From positions 340,001 through 404,000 of the forward strand of contig JACVTC010000097.1 of the NCBI GenBank assembly GCA_016946835.1: a stretch of 64,000 nt of DNA, in the 5' to 3' direction. How positions within the stretch are numbered: position 1 is the first letter of the stretch; the number at the start of each line of letters is the position of its first letter. The position numbers and the translations under genes were made by a program. The stretch comes from Neocallimastix lanati (nom. inval.) (Eukaryota > Neocallimastigomycota > Neocallimastigomycetes > Neocallimastigales > Neocallimastigaceae). Shown here in pieces: positions 24,159 through 36,246 of the stretch. The notes beneath the pieces are model-generated. The model was given only the letters and a program-made list of their open reading frames with translations. It did not search any database and was not told where the DNA came from.

Positions 24159-26552
24159 TTAGTTCTTCTTAGCAGCAGCAGCTAATAAGTTTAAGGCAGA
24201 ACCGGCCTTGAACCATTCAATTTGACCTTGGTTTAAGGTGTGGTTAAGCTTAATTTCGAATGATGAACCATCAGCCTTAACGAACTTAGCAGTTAATGGA
24301 ACACCTGGAGTAAGAGTCTTAAGTCCAAGAATAGAAACCTTATCAGATGGATCAATCTTATCATAATCAGCAGCATCAGCGAAAGTAAGTGGAAGTACAC
24401 CTTGCTTCTTAAGGTTAGTTTCGTGAATTCTAGCGAAACTCTTTACAATAACAGCAACACCACCTAAGTGTCTTGGTTCTAAGGCAGCATGTTCACGAGA
24501 ACTACCTTCACCATAGTTTTCATCAGCAATAACAACCCATGGCATACTGTGAGCCTTGTAATCTCTGGCAACAGCTGGAACAGCATCATATTCACCAGTT
24601 AAAACGTTACGAATCTTGTTAGCTTCACCATTTTCAGCGTTAATAGCACCAATTAACATATTGTTAGAGATGTTATCTAAGTGACCACGGTACTTAAGCC
24701 ATGGACCAGCCATACTGATATGATCAGTAGTACACTTACCCTTTACCTTAATAAGGATAGTAAGGTTTTCATAATCTTCACCATTCCACTTGTTGAATGG
24801 AGTTAAAAGTTGTAATCTTTGACTATTTGGATCAACAATAACTTGAACATTGGAACGATCTTCTGGTGGAGCTTGATAAACATTAGCTCCTTGATCGTAA
24901 CCAGTTGGTGGAAGAGCATCACCACTTGGTGGTTGGAACTTGAACTTTGAACCATCTGGCTTAGTGATTTCATCCTTCATTGGGTTGAACTTGAGGGAAC
25001 CACCAAAGACCATAGCAGTAACAATTTCTGGAGAAGCAACAAAGGCATGAGTTTGTGGATTAGCATCATTTCTAGCAGTGAAGTTACGGTTGTAGGAAGT
25101 AATAATACTGTTAAGATCACCCTTCTTAATATCCTTACGGTCCCATTGACCAATACATGGACCACAAGCATTGGTTAAAACAATACCACCAACCTTCTTC
25201 ATTAATTCCATTTGTCCATCCTTAACAATAGTAGCTCTAATTTGTTCACTACCTGGAGTAATAATGAACTTAGACTTGGCTGGGACACCATTATCAAGAG
25301 CTTGTTTAATTAAGGAAGAAACACGGCACATATCTTCGTAAGAAGAGTTAGTACATGAACCAATAAGGCCAACCTTTAATTCTTCTGGCCATCCATTCTT
25401 TTCAACGGCATTCTTGAATTCACTTAATGGAGTAGCTAAATCTGGAGTGAATGGACCATTAATATGTGGTTCTAATTCACTAAGGTTAATTTCAATAATT
25501 TGATCATATTGACAACCTTCATCAGCCTTTAATAAATCCTTGTATTGCTTAGCTAAATCGGCAATTTCAGTACGTCTAGTAGCTCTAAGGTATTCGTCCA
25601 TACGTTCATTGTATGGGAAAACGGAAGTAGTAGCACCAATTTCAGCACCCATATTACAAATGGTAGCCATACCTGTACAAGAGATAGATTCAACACCTTC
25701 ACCGAAGTATTCAACAATAGCTCCTGTACCACCCTTAACAGTAAGAATACCAGCTACCTTTAAGATAATATCCTTTGGAGAAGTCCAACCATTACGTTTA
25801 CCGGTTAACTTAACACCAATAATCTTTGGACACTTTAATTCCCATGGAATACCAGCCATAACATCGACGGCATCAGCACCACCAACACCAACGGCAATCA
25901 TACCAAGACCACCAGCGTTTGGAGTGTGAGAATCAGTACCAATCATCATACCACCTGGGTAAGCGTAGTTTTCAAGAACAATTTGGTGAATAATACCACT
26001 ACCTGGTTGCCAGAAACCAATTCCGTACTTAGCAGAGCAGGATGAAAGGAAATCGTAAACTTCCTTGTTAATTTCCTTAGCACGTGGTAAATCATTTTCA
26101 GCACCAGTTTGAGCTTGAATTAAGTGATCACAGTGAACAGTAGTTGGAACAGCAACAGTTGGAAGACCAGCAGACATGAATTGAAGAAGTGCCATTTGAG
26201 CAGTAGCATCTTGACAAGCAACACGATCTGGATGTAAGTTAAGATAACTTTGACCACGAGCAATTTCTTGACCTTTTGGATCAGCTAAGTGACCGTAAAC
26301 GATCTTTTCAGCATAAGTTAATGGACGACCTAATCTATTTTATTATAATTATTTTTTTAATATATTTAAAACATATTATTATTATCATTTATATATATTA
26401 AATTATTAAATATATTCAGAATCAAATTCTAATAATTATAATAATATAATTTTCAACTACCTTTCACGAACAATTTTGATGTTTTCGGCCATCTTTTCAT
26501 ATTGAATGAATTTGTTTTGGTCGAAAGCGGACATAGCAACCTTAGTAGCCAT
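24159..26552 (-). CDS. ACO1: Aconitate hydratase (mitochondrial-type sequence, no presequence)
   Basis: Aconitase interconverts citrate and isocitrate with a [4Fe-4S] cluster. Two exons (26461-26552 and 24159-26334, joined AG/A to restore Arg-Leu-Gly-Arg-Pro) give 755 aa. Cluster ligands are Cys358 ([10 protein letters not shown]) and Cys421/Cys424 ([12 protein letters not shown]); the active-site serine is 642 in GEGSSREH. These numbers equal those of mature mammalian mitochondrial aconitase, so the protein starts where the processed enzyme starts. The N-terminus ([20 protein letters not shown]) is short and not arginine-rich. That fits a cytosolic enzyme, as known for anaerobic fungi whose hydrogenosomes lack a citrate cycle. 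Codon use (GGT, GCT, AAC, AAG, TTC) is strongly biased and GC-richer than neighbours, suggesting high expression. The open frame 25540-25929 (+) is its antisense shadow. Confidence 0.96.
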
Positions 26553-27682
26553 TTTTCTAACTTTTAATGCAATAACATTTTTTATAATAAATAATTAATA
26601 TATTAAAATTTCTAATTTCATATAATTCATTAAATATTGTTTTTATTGTATTTCTTTGCAATAATAAAACCCCAATATTTATATTAATTAAATATTTCCT
26701 TTTGTTTATATTAAGAAAACAATTATTATCTGAGTACTTTTTAAACGTTTTCAAAATTTCATTTTATACATCTCTTTTAAGTTCCTATTATTATACCAAT
26801 AATTTCTTTTTACAGTTGCTTTTATAAAATAAATATTAACTATTATTTATTATATTTTAATGTTTCACTCTTGTTCCTTTTTTATTTTTCTTTTTCCTTT
26901 TTCTTTTTAATAAAAAATAAAAAAATAATTAAATATTATATTCCCTTTAAATTTTAAATATGTTGTTTTACTTTCTCCATTTCATTTTAATATTTTTCAT
27001 ATTGAATTTACTTTTTCTTTTTAATCTTTATTTTTAAAATATATTTTTTTTTTAAAATTTTATTCTATTTACATAAAAACTTATTAATAGTATTTTTTAT
27101 TATTAAAGACATATACCTGTTTATTGAAAAAAAAAATATATTTAAAATATAAAAAAATAAAAGATCCTTTTGTTTTTTAAAAAAATTAAAATGGTATAGA
27201 TAGATTATTAGTTTTTTTTTTCTGTAAAGAGAAAAAAAAGAAAAAAAAATAAAAAAACTTTTCTTTTGTTTAATTTATATTTAAAATTAAAAAAAAAAAT
27301 GTATTAAAATCAGTATTAAAATATAATACACAGCAATTGTTATTACTATTTTTTTCTATTTTATTTACATAAATTTAAATTTACATGATAAATACACTAA
27401 CCTATTGATATAGATTATAATAATTATATTCTAATAATATAATATATTATATTATTAATATATTATATAGATAATAAAAATTATAAAAATCTATATAATA
27501 AACCTTTATTAATGACTATAAAGTATATTCCATAATTTTAAATTGAACATAATAAAAATCTACATAAACTATTGGTAAATCTAATAAAAATATATGTAAT
27601 CTAACATTTGATTATAATATATTCTATATTGTATATTAATCCATATTATATAATATATTTTTAATCAAAAAATGTATATAAA

Positions 27683-27717
<35 letters not shown>

Positions 27718-30410
27718 TTAATAATATATCTAATTAGTGTTATTATAAATTACGCTTTCTACTATATTTAGTGTACTTTAAATGTGTGGGGAATATATAA
27801 TAATATATATTATTATTATAAGGAAATATATTCTACTAAATAAAAATTAATTTTAAAAATTATATTGATATCTTTTTTTTAATTGGTCTATTCTATCAAA
27901 GCCTATACAAAAAAATAGATTATTAAATTATAAAAAATATTAATTAATATATATTATTAATATATTATTAATATATTATTAATATATTAAATAAATATTA
28001 ATATAAGTTATAAATTATATAAATATAATCAACTTTTTAATATTACAAAAAAAAAAAAAAAAGTTAAAATATTTAATGGTAAAAGTATTAATGATTAAAA
28101 TAATTAGAAAAAGAGTTAAGAATAAGAATAGAAAAATGAGGGGAAATGAAAAAAGTAAAAAAAAAAAAAAAAATGAAAATGAAAATAAATTTAAAGTCGT
28201 CATTAATAATATTTTAATATAATAATTATGGTGAATGTTAATAAAATAAAATAAAAAAAAAAAGTATTTTTATTGTTCATTAATTGAAAGGTAAGTTTTT
28301 CAAAGATTTTTAAATTATTTTATTTAATATAATAATTAATTAATATATTATATGTTAAAAAAATATTAAATTTATCCTTAAATAAATGTTATCTTTAATT
28401 TATATACATATGAACTATATAATGAATATTGAAATAGTAAAAATTAAAAAATTTTCAGTTAACTTAAACTACGTTAATATTATAAAAAGATACTTATTAT
28501 CATAACAAATACTTTATAAAATGTCTATTAATTCAAACTGATAAAGAAACAATAGATATAAAAAAATTCTAATATTTTAAAAATAAATAAATAGATAAAA
28601 TAATACATAAAAAGGATTTTCTTTAATCAAAAGGTAAATTTTATTAATTTCAAATAAACGTACTTAATTTTTATGAATTAAATATATCAAAAAATAATAA
28701 GTGAATAATAGGAAATATTTATATTTTTCTATTTTTTAAACAAAACAAAAAAAAAAAATTTCATTATCTTTAAATATACTTTTTGATTTTAATAAAATTT
28801 TTTATAATAAAAAAATGAAAGGTTATAATAAAAAAGCATATATGAAAATTTCATGATTTTATCATTACTTATTATAATGTATACAATGAAAACATGATTT
28901 TGTACATATCATACGATGTATTATTTATTTTAAAGATTTCCTGTATTTTATTATATTTGATGAATTAAATTACTTTTGTTGGTTAAAAATCTTTGATATT
29001 CTTGTTCGATGTATCAGTATTTACGTAATGTATTGGTTGAATTGATTGATGAAGGAAAAAGTAAAAATTTCTCCACTTTTATACTTTTTTTAAAAAAAAA
29101 TAAGATATGAATGAATAATTTTAAAAAAATAAATTCAATAATAAAATATTTATAAAAAAAATTGAATAAATATTCATTTATATGATAATAATTAATTAAA
29201 CAATAATTATAATGATAGAATTATTACAAGAAAATATTTATTAAGTAAAATAGGAATAATTAATTAATAAATGAATAAAAAACTATAAAAATTCACTTAA
29301 GGAACTTTAATAATAAATTTTATGTAGTTTATTTTTTATATAAATTTTAAAATTTATAATAATTATTAAGGTAAAATGAGCTTTTTATATATATGTTGAC
29401 TATGTTTGATTTAAAATATACTGTTTCATTTGAAATTTTTTATAAATCTATTAATATTCAAACGTCAATAATAATAATAATAATAATAGAATCATATTAA
29501 TATTTGAATGTAATTTTTAACTATAATTAAGAATTATTTATTATAAATTAATTTTGGAGAACAATCTGTCAATTCCTTAATTATCTTTTTTTATTTATTT
29601 TTTATTTTTACTTTTTTTAACATTTTTTTTTTATAATTATCAAATCAATTATTAATAATATAGATATTATTATTATTATTAACTACTTAACTATATTCAA
29701 ATTAACTTTAATATTTATTTATTAAGTGATTTTTTGTATATATGTAAATTAGTTATCCCATTTATTATATGTAATTTTAACAATCTTTTAAAATATTTTG
29801 TGTAACTTGTATAAATAAAATTCATAACAGAAAACTAATTTATTTTTTTATTAGTTTTTATTTTATTTTTTTAATGCTAAAATACAATATATAAAAATAT
29901 ACGTTGAAAATTGTGGCGTATATTACATATATTATGCACATTATACAATATTTATGTTGATTATACATAAATTATTTCGAAATGCATCACATTCCTTGGA
30001 GGGTGGTGCGTTTCGGAATATGGCTTTAAAAATTTTTACATAAATTTTCATTTCGGAATTTGGCTTATATTATTTTTTATAAATTTTTATTTATGAATAT
30101 AATATTTAAAACATAAAAATAAAATGGCACATATAATTTCATTGAAAAAATAATTATTAAAAATATTTAAAATGTGATATATTTCAAAAAAAATGATGAT
30201 TTACATTCGCCATATTCTGAAAATTTTTATTTATTTATTAATTTATTCATTTATTTATTTAATAATAATATTTATATATTCACGTGATAAAATGTTCTAC
30301 ATAAAATATTATATTAAATAAATAAACAGCATATATTAAAAGTCTTATTCGATTCTATTCTAATATTCAAAAGTACATCTTTAAAAATAAACATGTCCAA
30401 ATAATTACTA
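26553..30410. other. AT-rich intergenic DNA
   Basis: About 3.9 kb with no supportable gene. Homopolymers, (AAT)n and AT-rich noise dominate; the frame 28015-28203 is low-complexity. Near 29972-30012 is an imperfect hairpin (CGAAATGCATCAC against GTGGTGCGTTTCG). TTTCGGAATATGGC (about 30013) has an inverted partner, GCCATATTCTGAAA, at about 30209, so a decayed transposon end is possible. Confidence 0.6.
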
Positions 30411-31510
30411 TGGCAAAAGATCAATACATTCACTGAAGATTGATATTATTGTTAAAATAAATGATGAATTCGTTATTTACGTTCCAAACGTCAATGATAC
30501 AACCAAAAGAGCCATTACAGACATTATTACCAATTTAAACCTCCCAATCCCTGTTCAAGAACCTGCACCCATTCAAAACAACAATACTGTTAAAGCAGTT
30601 GTAATCAATAATACATCACCGGTTGTTAACAATAATGTTTCAAATTCATTACTGAATAATAGAAACAAAAGACTAATTATCAAAAGAGCCTGAAAAAATT
30701 GATGTCAAATTGATATTAATGATTAGTAAAAATGTTGAAGAAAGAATTTTAAATAAAACAAAGGAAATTTTCACCGAAATGGAAGAAATTGAATTAGGTA
30801 TTATAAATTGAATTAGGTATTACAAACAAAGAAAAATTAAAATTCCTATATACCAATCTAACATATGATTACGAAAATTTTGTTCAATGCTACTAGAATA
30901 GTAATCTAGACGACAAATCTTTAATTATTAATTTAAAATATGAATCAATAAAATTATATTTCGCAAATGGTTCAATTTGTCGATATAAAGGATATGGAAC
31001 TTAAGAATGTTTCAAAAATAAACAAAAAATTATGTTAGAAAAAGTTTTATTTTCATCAAATATTTATAAATCATCTATATCTAATCAATTTCCTATCAAA
31101 ACAACAAAATATCAGTAGTATAGAAACAATAGGAAATGATATTATGTAAAAAAAAAATAGTTAGATGATAAAAGCATTAAAATATGATATAAAATATTAG
31201 TTCATTTTTATCAAAGAGATTTACCTAAATAGCTAGATCTAAATAATATAAAATCTCCTCCATGCATAATCTACAATTTTGACAATAAATCAATACTATT
31301 AAAAAAATCCACCAAATCTTGACAATTTATTCCAAGACAACCAATCTCTCACTACTATAGCTCAAAATATTATTAAATCTAATTAAAATGAAATGATGAA
31401 AGATATAATGATTAAATGATGAAGTTAATTATCCTCTTTCTTCAAGAAAGAGACAATTACCTCTAAATTCTCTTGATTCCAAAACAGTTATTCTTTCATC
31501 GTAAATTATG
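30411..31510 (+). pseudogene. Decayed unknown coding sequence
   Basis: Plus-strand reading shows protein-like stretches broken by shifts and stops. From about 30440 it reads VKINDEFVIYVPNVNDTTKR and then NLNLPIPVQEPAPIQNN. A shift near 30690 leads to EKIDVKLILMISKNVEERIL and EIFTEMEEIELGI. From about 30825 come ITNKEKLKFLYTNLTYDYE, a Leu/Ile-rich stretch and KLYFANGSICRYKGYGT. GC and codon choice differ from the flanks. The layout (Pro/Gln-rich linker, possible Cys-containing tail) would suit a retroelement gag-like protein, but I do not recognise the family. It lies just upstream of a dispersed repeat. Confidence 0.45.
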
Positions 31511-31974
31511 TCAACAAAGTTAATTTTTGAAGGATTTTATTTTCATTAATATTAATTTTATTATCTTCATCTTGTTTTGAAAGTCATTTTATATTATTGT
31601 TTACATTACTTTTAGGATATTTGATTATTGTTGTTTTCAATATTGTTAAAAATTTTGTTTACTTCACAAATATCAAGAAATATGTCATTATGAATTAATT
31701 TATTAATATAATTATTATTTTGTATTACATCATTTAAATCATTTATTTATTTATAAGTATTGTAATTTGATTTTTTTTATTTTGTATTTATAATAATGAA
31801 TATTCTTATTTACAATTTTATTTATACGATCAATATTATTATCTTCATTGTTTATATTCCTGCTTAGAATTACCATTGTTATACTTTTTTTCTTTGATTT
31901 TAGTATTAGATGCTGTATCATGTTTATTTTTCAATTGTTTATTTATATAAGATTTATCAATAATTTATTTTGGT
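31511..31974. other. Spacer, possibly more of the decayed element
   Basis: AT-rich, with somewhat more C/G than the surrounding desert. No frame longer than a few dozen codons; nothing recognisable on either strand. Confidence 0.5.
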
Positions 31975-32490
31975 ATGCTTTCGCTTAGGATGGTCTCACG
32001 GAGTGTTCAACATTGGCGCTTTGACATGCAAACTATTGCTGAGAATTTTCTAATACACTTTTTCTAGGAATACCCCTCCAATTCCTATCTTCCTTTTGAG
32101 GTGAGGTCAATATAACCTACCCAATGAGATGAGCTCTAACTCACTTGGTAATTGCATATTAGTCAGAAAGTTTGTTTTGAAGAATTTATCTACATGTATA
32201 TATATACCGGTATGCTAGAAATTCCCTCGTAAATATATTAAATAACAGTATTTGCATAACCCTTTCAGTTAGGAGAGTATCTGATCTATATTACTTAGAA
32301 GATTAAGAATAATATATTATATGCATATAAGGAGAGGAAATACGTACTTGTAACCCTAACCACATATTCCGTGAAAACATCTTGGGAGAAAAATCTTAAA
32401 TGGTCGAAAGGTGAGACCGAACTAGGAACCTTATGTATGTTAGCCCAAGGACTAACAACCAGGATAGAACCTGGTTCGATAAATAATTTT
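31975..32490 (+). repeat. Dispersed repeat, copy 1
   Basis: A GC-richer non-coding block homologous, in inverted orientation, to 56930-57345. Shared landmarks keep the same order: CAATATAACCTACCC (32108), GTCAGAAAG (32162), GTAACCCTAACCAC (32350), AAATGGTCGAA (32398). Spacing between the first two (54 nt) and last two (about 35 nt) is the same in both copies; this copy has about 70 nt more in the middle. It contains tRNA-like stretches (TAACTCACTTGGTAATTGC near 32130; TTTCAGTTAGGAGAGTATCTG near 32263; CCTGGTTCGAT near 32469). No ORF is present. A SINE or other non-autonomous element is likely. Confidence 0.7.
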
Positions 32491-32647
32491 CAATAAAGTT
32501 TTGATTTTTCGCTTAGTTCCTCTTCATAATATTTCTACTTAATAATACAAGATTTAATATTTTTATATTCATCAAATTATATTTAATGGAATACACATAT
32601 TTTATTATTTTATTATATTAATTACATATTTTAAAAGAAAATAGTTT

Positions 32648-32686
<39 letters not shown>

Positions 32687-33035
32687 AGACAACAAAAGTA
32701 ATATTTTTTATTTCATATTATTAGAAATTCTGAAAGAATAATTATAAAGAAAAAGAAAGAAAAGAAAAGATAAAGAACTAAATGGTTTTAAATTTAAATA
32801 TATAAATATTTTAATGAAGTAAATGATCTATATATTCTATATATAAGAATATAAGATTAAAATTGGATAAATATTACTTAAGTTCATTTTCATTATTTAA
32901 ATAATAACTTAATAATTAAATACAATGTTTAATAAGACAAATAAGCATAAGCAAAGGAAATAATTAAAAACAAAGGCAAAAAACATAGGAATGACATTAA
33001 AAAAAAAAAAAAACTTAGAAGTATATTAGAATAAC

Positions 33036-33085
<50 letters not shown>

Positions 33086-33359
33086 TTTTAGTATAAAAAA
33101 GTTTGGGAGTAATTTTAAAAGAACATATAAATTAAAAAATTTTTTTATTTTTATTTTTATTTTTTTTTTTTTTATTAATAAATATTTTTATTTTATTTTC
33201 GTTATTAATCTATATTATATGTTTTAATAAATATTCATTATACTTTATACTTTTTTTTTTTAAAAAAAAAAAAAAAGGATTTACTAGACATAGAAAATAT
33301 TACAATAGTAACTATTATTTTGTTGTAATTTAAACAAGTAATAAAGATATGATAATTAT

Positions 33360-33408
<49 letters not shown>

Positions 33409-33693
33409 AAAATAAATTATAAATGTATAAAAATTATTCATTTGAATTTTTTTTTTTTTAATTTTTTAATTTTTACTCGTAGTTAAATATTTCACCTTTA
33501 CTTTAGTTTAATTATTATCTATTTTTTTTTTTTTTACTTATCTATTTATTTTTCTAGTTTATATATTATTAATATTAAAATATTTTAATTATTATCTATT
33601 TTTTCTATTTTTTTTTATCTATCTATTTATTTTTCTAGTTTATATATTATTAATATTAAAATAAAGATGTACTTAAAGTTGTATTAAATATTA
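32491..33693. other. AT-rich spacer downstream of the SPX-phosphatase gene
   Basis: Poly-T runs (32650-32682; 33361-33404), (AAT)n at about 33037-33085, and a tandem duplication (about 33538-33582 and 33619-33661, sharing TTTTTCTAGTTTATATATTA). No gene is seen. Confidence 0.65.
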
Positions 33694-33910
33694 TTAATAG
33701 GAAGCTAATTGTTCAATCTCATTATCAGTATAACCTAATAAATAGAGAACATTTTTTAAACTTCTTTGATTAATACGAGCTGGGGCCTAATTATTATTAT
33801 AATTATTATTTAATTTTTTATATTATATAATTATTTAATATTTAATATAAAATTATCACATAAAGATATAATTATAAAATATTTAGTAAATTATTTATAT
33901 TATAATAATT

Positions 33911-33987
<77 letters not shown>

Positions 33988-34006
33988 TTATTATTATTAG
34001 CTTTAT

Positions 34007-34042
<36 letters not shown>

Positions 34043-34753
34043 TAAATATATTATAATAAATAATAATTAAATTTCAACTTACTTGTTGTTGAACACGTGG
34101 TTTAGCATTAAAAGCAATACCAAGACCAGCCTTTGATAACATGAATAAATCGTTAGCACCATCACCAACAGCAATAACTTGTTCTGGAGAAACTGATTCA
34201 GCTTGGGCAATAACATCTAATAATTCAGCTTTTCTAATACCATCAACAACTGGACCATAAGTTTCTCCAGTTAAGGTTAAACCATCATTAGAAACTCTCA
34301 ACTATAAATAAATAAAAATTATTTGAAATATAATTTTATTTTAATAAATTAGAAGTTCTGATTTATTTATTTATTTATTTATTTATTTATTATTTATTTA
34401 TTTATGTTTCATTATATAAAAATATATATATTAATATATTTTTTTTTTTTAATTTTTAATTAATTTTTAACTTACTTGATTAGCAAAAGCATAATCTAAT
34501 CCTAATTCATGCTTGACATAAGTAGCTAATGGCATGAATCCACCAGAAATAACGGCAAGCTTGTAACCAAGACGTTTAAGAGATCTACAAAGGAAGTGAG
34601 CACCTTCAGTGAATGTTAAAATCTTCTTAATATCATCTAAAACAGATACTGGTGTACCCTTTAATAAAGCAACTCTTCTTCTTAAGGATTCCTTAAAGTC
34701 AATTTCACCATTCATTGCACTGGCAGTAATTTTCTAATTAACATTGTAAAAAA

Positions 34754-34787
<34 letters not shown>

Positions 34788-36246
34788 TATAATAATTAAA
34801 AAAATCTCATTAACAAAAATATTTCAATTTTTAACTTTATGTATACTATTATAGACTAATTTAAGAATTTTCTTTTTTTTTTTTTTTTTAGTTATAGATT
34901 CTTCTATAAAATAAATTATGTGTATTTTTAATACTTACAGCAACTTCATCGACGACACCAGCATGTTTGGCAATTTCATCAATAACTTCTTGTCTGATAA
35001 GTGTAGAATCCATATCAAAAACGACAAGACGCTTATTCTTACGGAATACATTTAAGTTTTGTAAGGCAACATCTGTACCATGTTGAGCACTTAATTGATA
35101 AAGTCTCTTACGAAGATCATCAAAATCAAGATCATTTGGAACACTTAAACGGAAATCAATAGAATTAAGTTGTTTATCCTTACTAAGACGAATCATTTTT
35201 TCTACTGAAATCTTAGTTTCTAATAAAAGTTTAGTCCAGTCATAAAGGAATTGTGAGGTAAGACCATTTTGGTTAAGAACAGTAGCAGTATATTTCAAAC
35301 GGTTATCATATGGAGCTTCGTCAAGTAAATGCTTTATTTTTTCTCTTTCATCTTGAATTTGGAATGAAAGAACAGCATCCCACTTTCTAGCATTTTCACT
35401 TAAATGATTGAAAATGCCAACACTTTCATCAGTAAGACGTACTAAGACACCAAAGGTAACGTTGTGGTAAAGACGAGATAACATGAAATCAATAATAGTA
35501 CAATTGAATTTGGCCATAGATTCTAAAACACAACCAATAATATCTGTACCGTGTCTACCAGAAAGTTGAATAAGAACATTGTGTTGTGGCATAATAGAAG
35601 AAGGTGGAATGAATGTTTGATCTAATTTTGAAAGAATAGAAGGCATTTTTAAGAGTGGTGCACTCTTTTCTTCTGGTGTAGTGATAGTATCGGTACCACT
35701 AAGTTTGTCAATTAAATTATGTTTTATATTATTTAATTCTTCTGAATGATAAAATGGAAGGTATACTAAACGGAACATGTAAGGTTCAGATAACTTTAAT
35801 CCAGAATGTCTATCTAACTTTTTCATAATTTTAACAATACCAGTATAATTTAACATAATAAATTGTTCTAAAGAAATAATTTTTTTAAGAAGGCTTTTAG
35901 CGGCAGAGAGATCACTGAATTTAGAAATGCTTTGATGTTCTTCAACAATAATTTTAACATTTTTGTCGAAGAAACCGGAAAGTTTTTCAACTTCTTTATC
36001 TAACATTTTAATAAAGGTTGAAATATTAGCTTGAAGTTTACCAAGTCTGAAATTAATATCGCTCGCAAAATCAAGTTCGTCATTATTATCTGGCTTCCAT
36101 TTCATTTTTTCTGGAGAAAAATGAATAGAATATGCTGAAATATCTGATTTAATGTATTGTTTTAATGTAATATAATCAATAAAATATTCCTTCCATTCTG
36201 GTAATGCCTCCCTCTGCTTTTTTAATAAATGGTTACCGAACTTCAT
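33694..36246 (-). CDS. SPX domain-phosphoserine phosphatase fusion (SPX-ACT-ACT-SerB)
   Basis: Four exons (34939-36246, 34476-34733, 34083-34301, 33694-33786), all joined in phase 0, give 625 aa. Residues 1 to about 165 are an SPX domain: MKFGNHLLKK start, PEWKEYFIDYITLKQYIK with Tyr25/Lys29 at the positions of Vtc2 Tyr22/Lys26, and the basic helix NYTGIVKIMKKLDRHSG (Lys139, 142, 143). SPX domains bind inositol (pyro)phosphates. Residues about 222-400 look like two ACT-type domains. Residues 405-625 are a SerB/Ser2 HAD phosphatase: FDMDST (Asp411/Asp413), TASAMNGEIDF, SGG (499-501), Lys546, GDGAND (568-573). This enzyme makes serine from phosphoserine and releases phosphate. All catalytic motifs are intact. 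The SPX part and the first HAD motif lie in one uninterrupted exon, so the fusion is not an exon-joining artefact. I know of no such fusion in fungi. Confidence 0.93.
33914..33985. repeat. (AAT)n microsatellite in the last intron of the SPX-phosphatase gene
   Basis: About 24 perfect AAT units, followed by a poly-A run (34011-34039) before the splice donor of the exon at 34083-34301. Intronic. Confidence 0.9.

Noticed and set aside
25540-25929. 129-codon open frame on the plus strand
   Set aside because: Antisense shadow of the aconitase exon, produced by its biased codon use.
32120-32300. Functional tRNA gene
   Set aside because: A-box-like stretches are present but no B box at the right distance and no cloverleaf could be drawn; the block is better read as a tRNA-related repeat.
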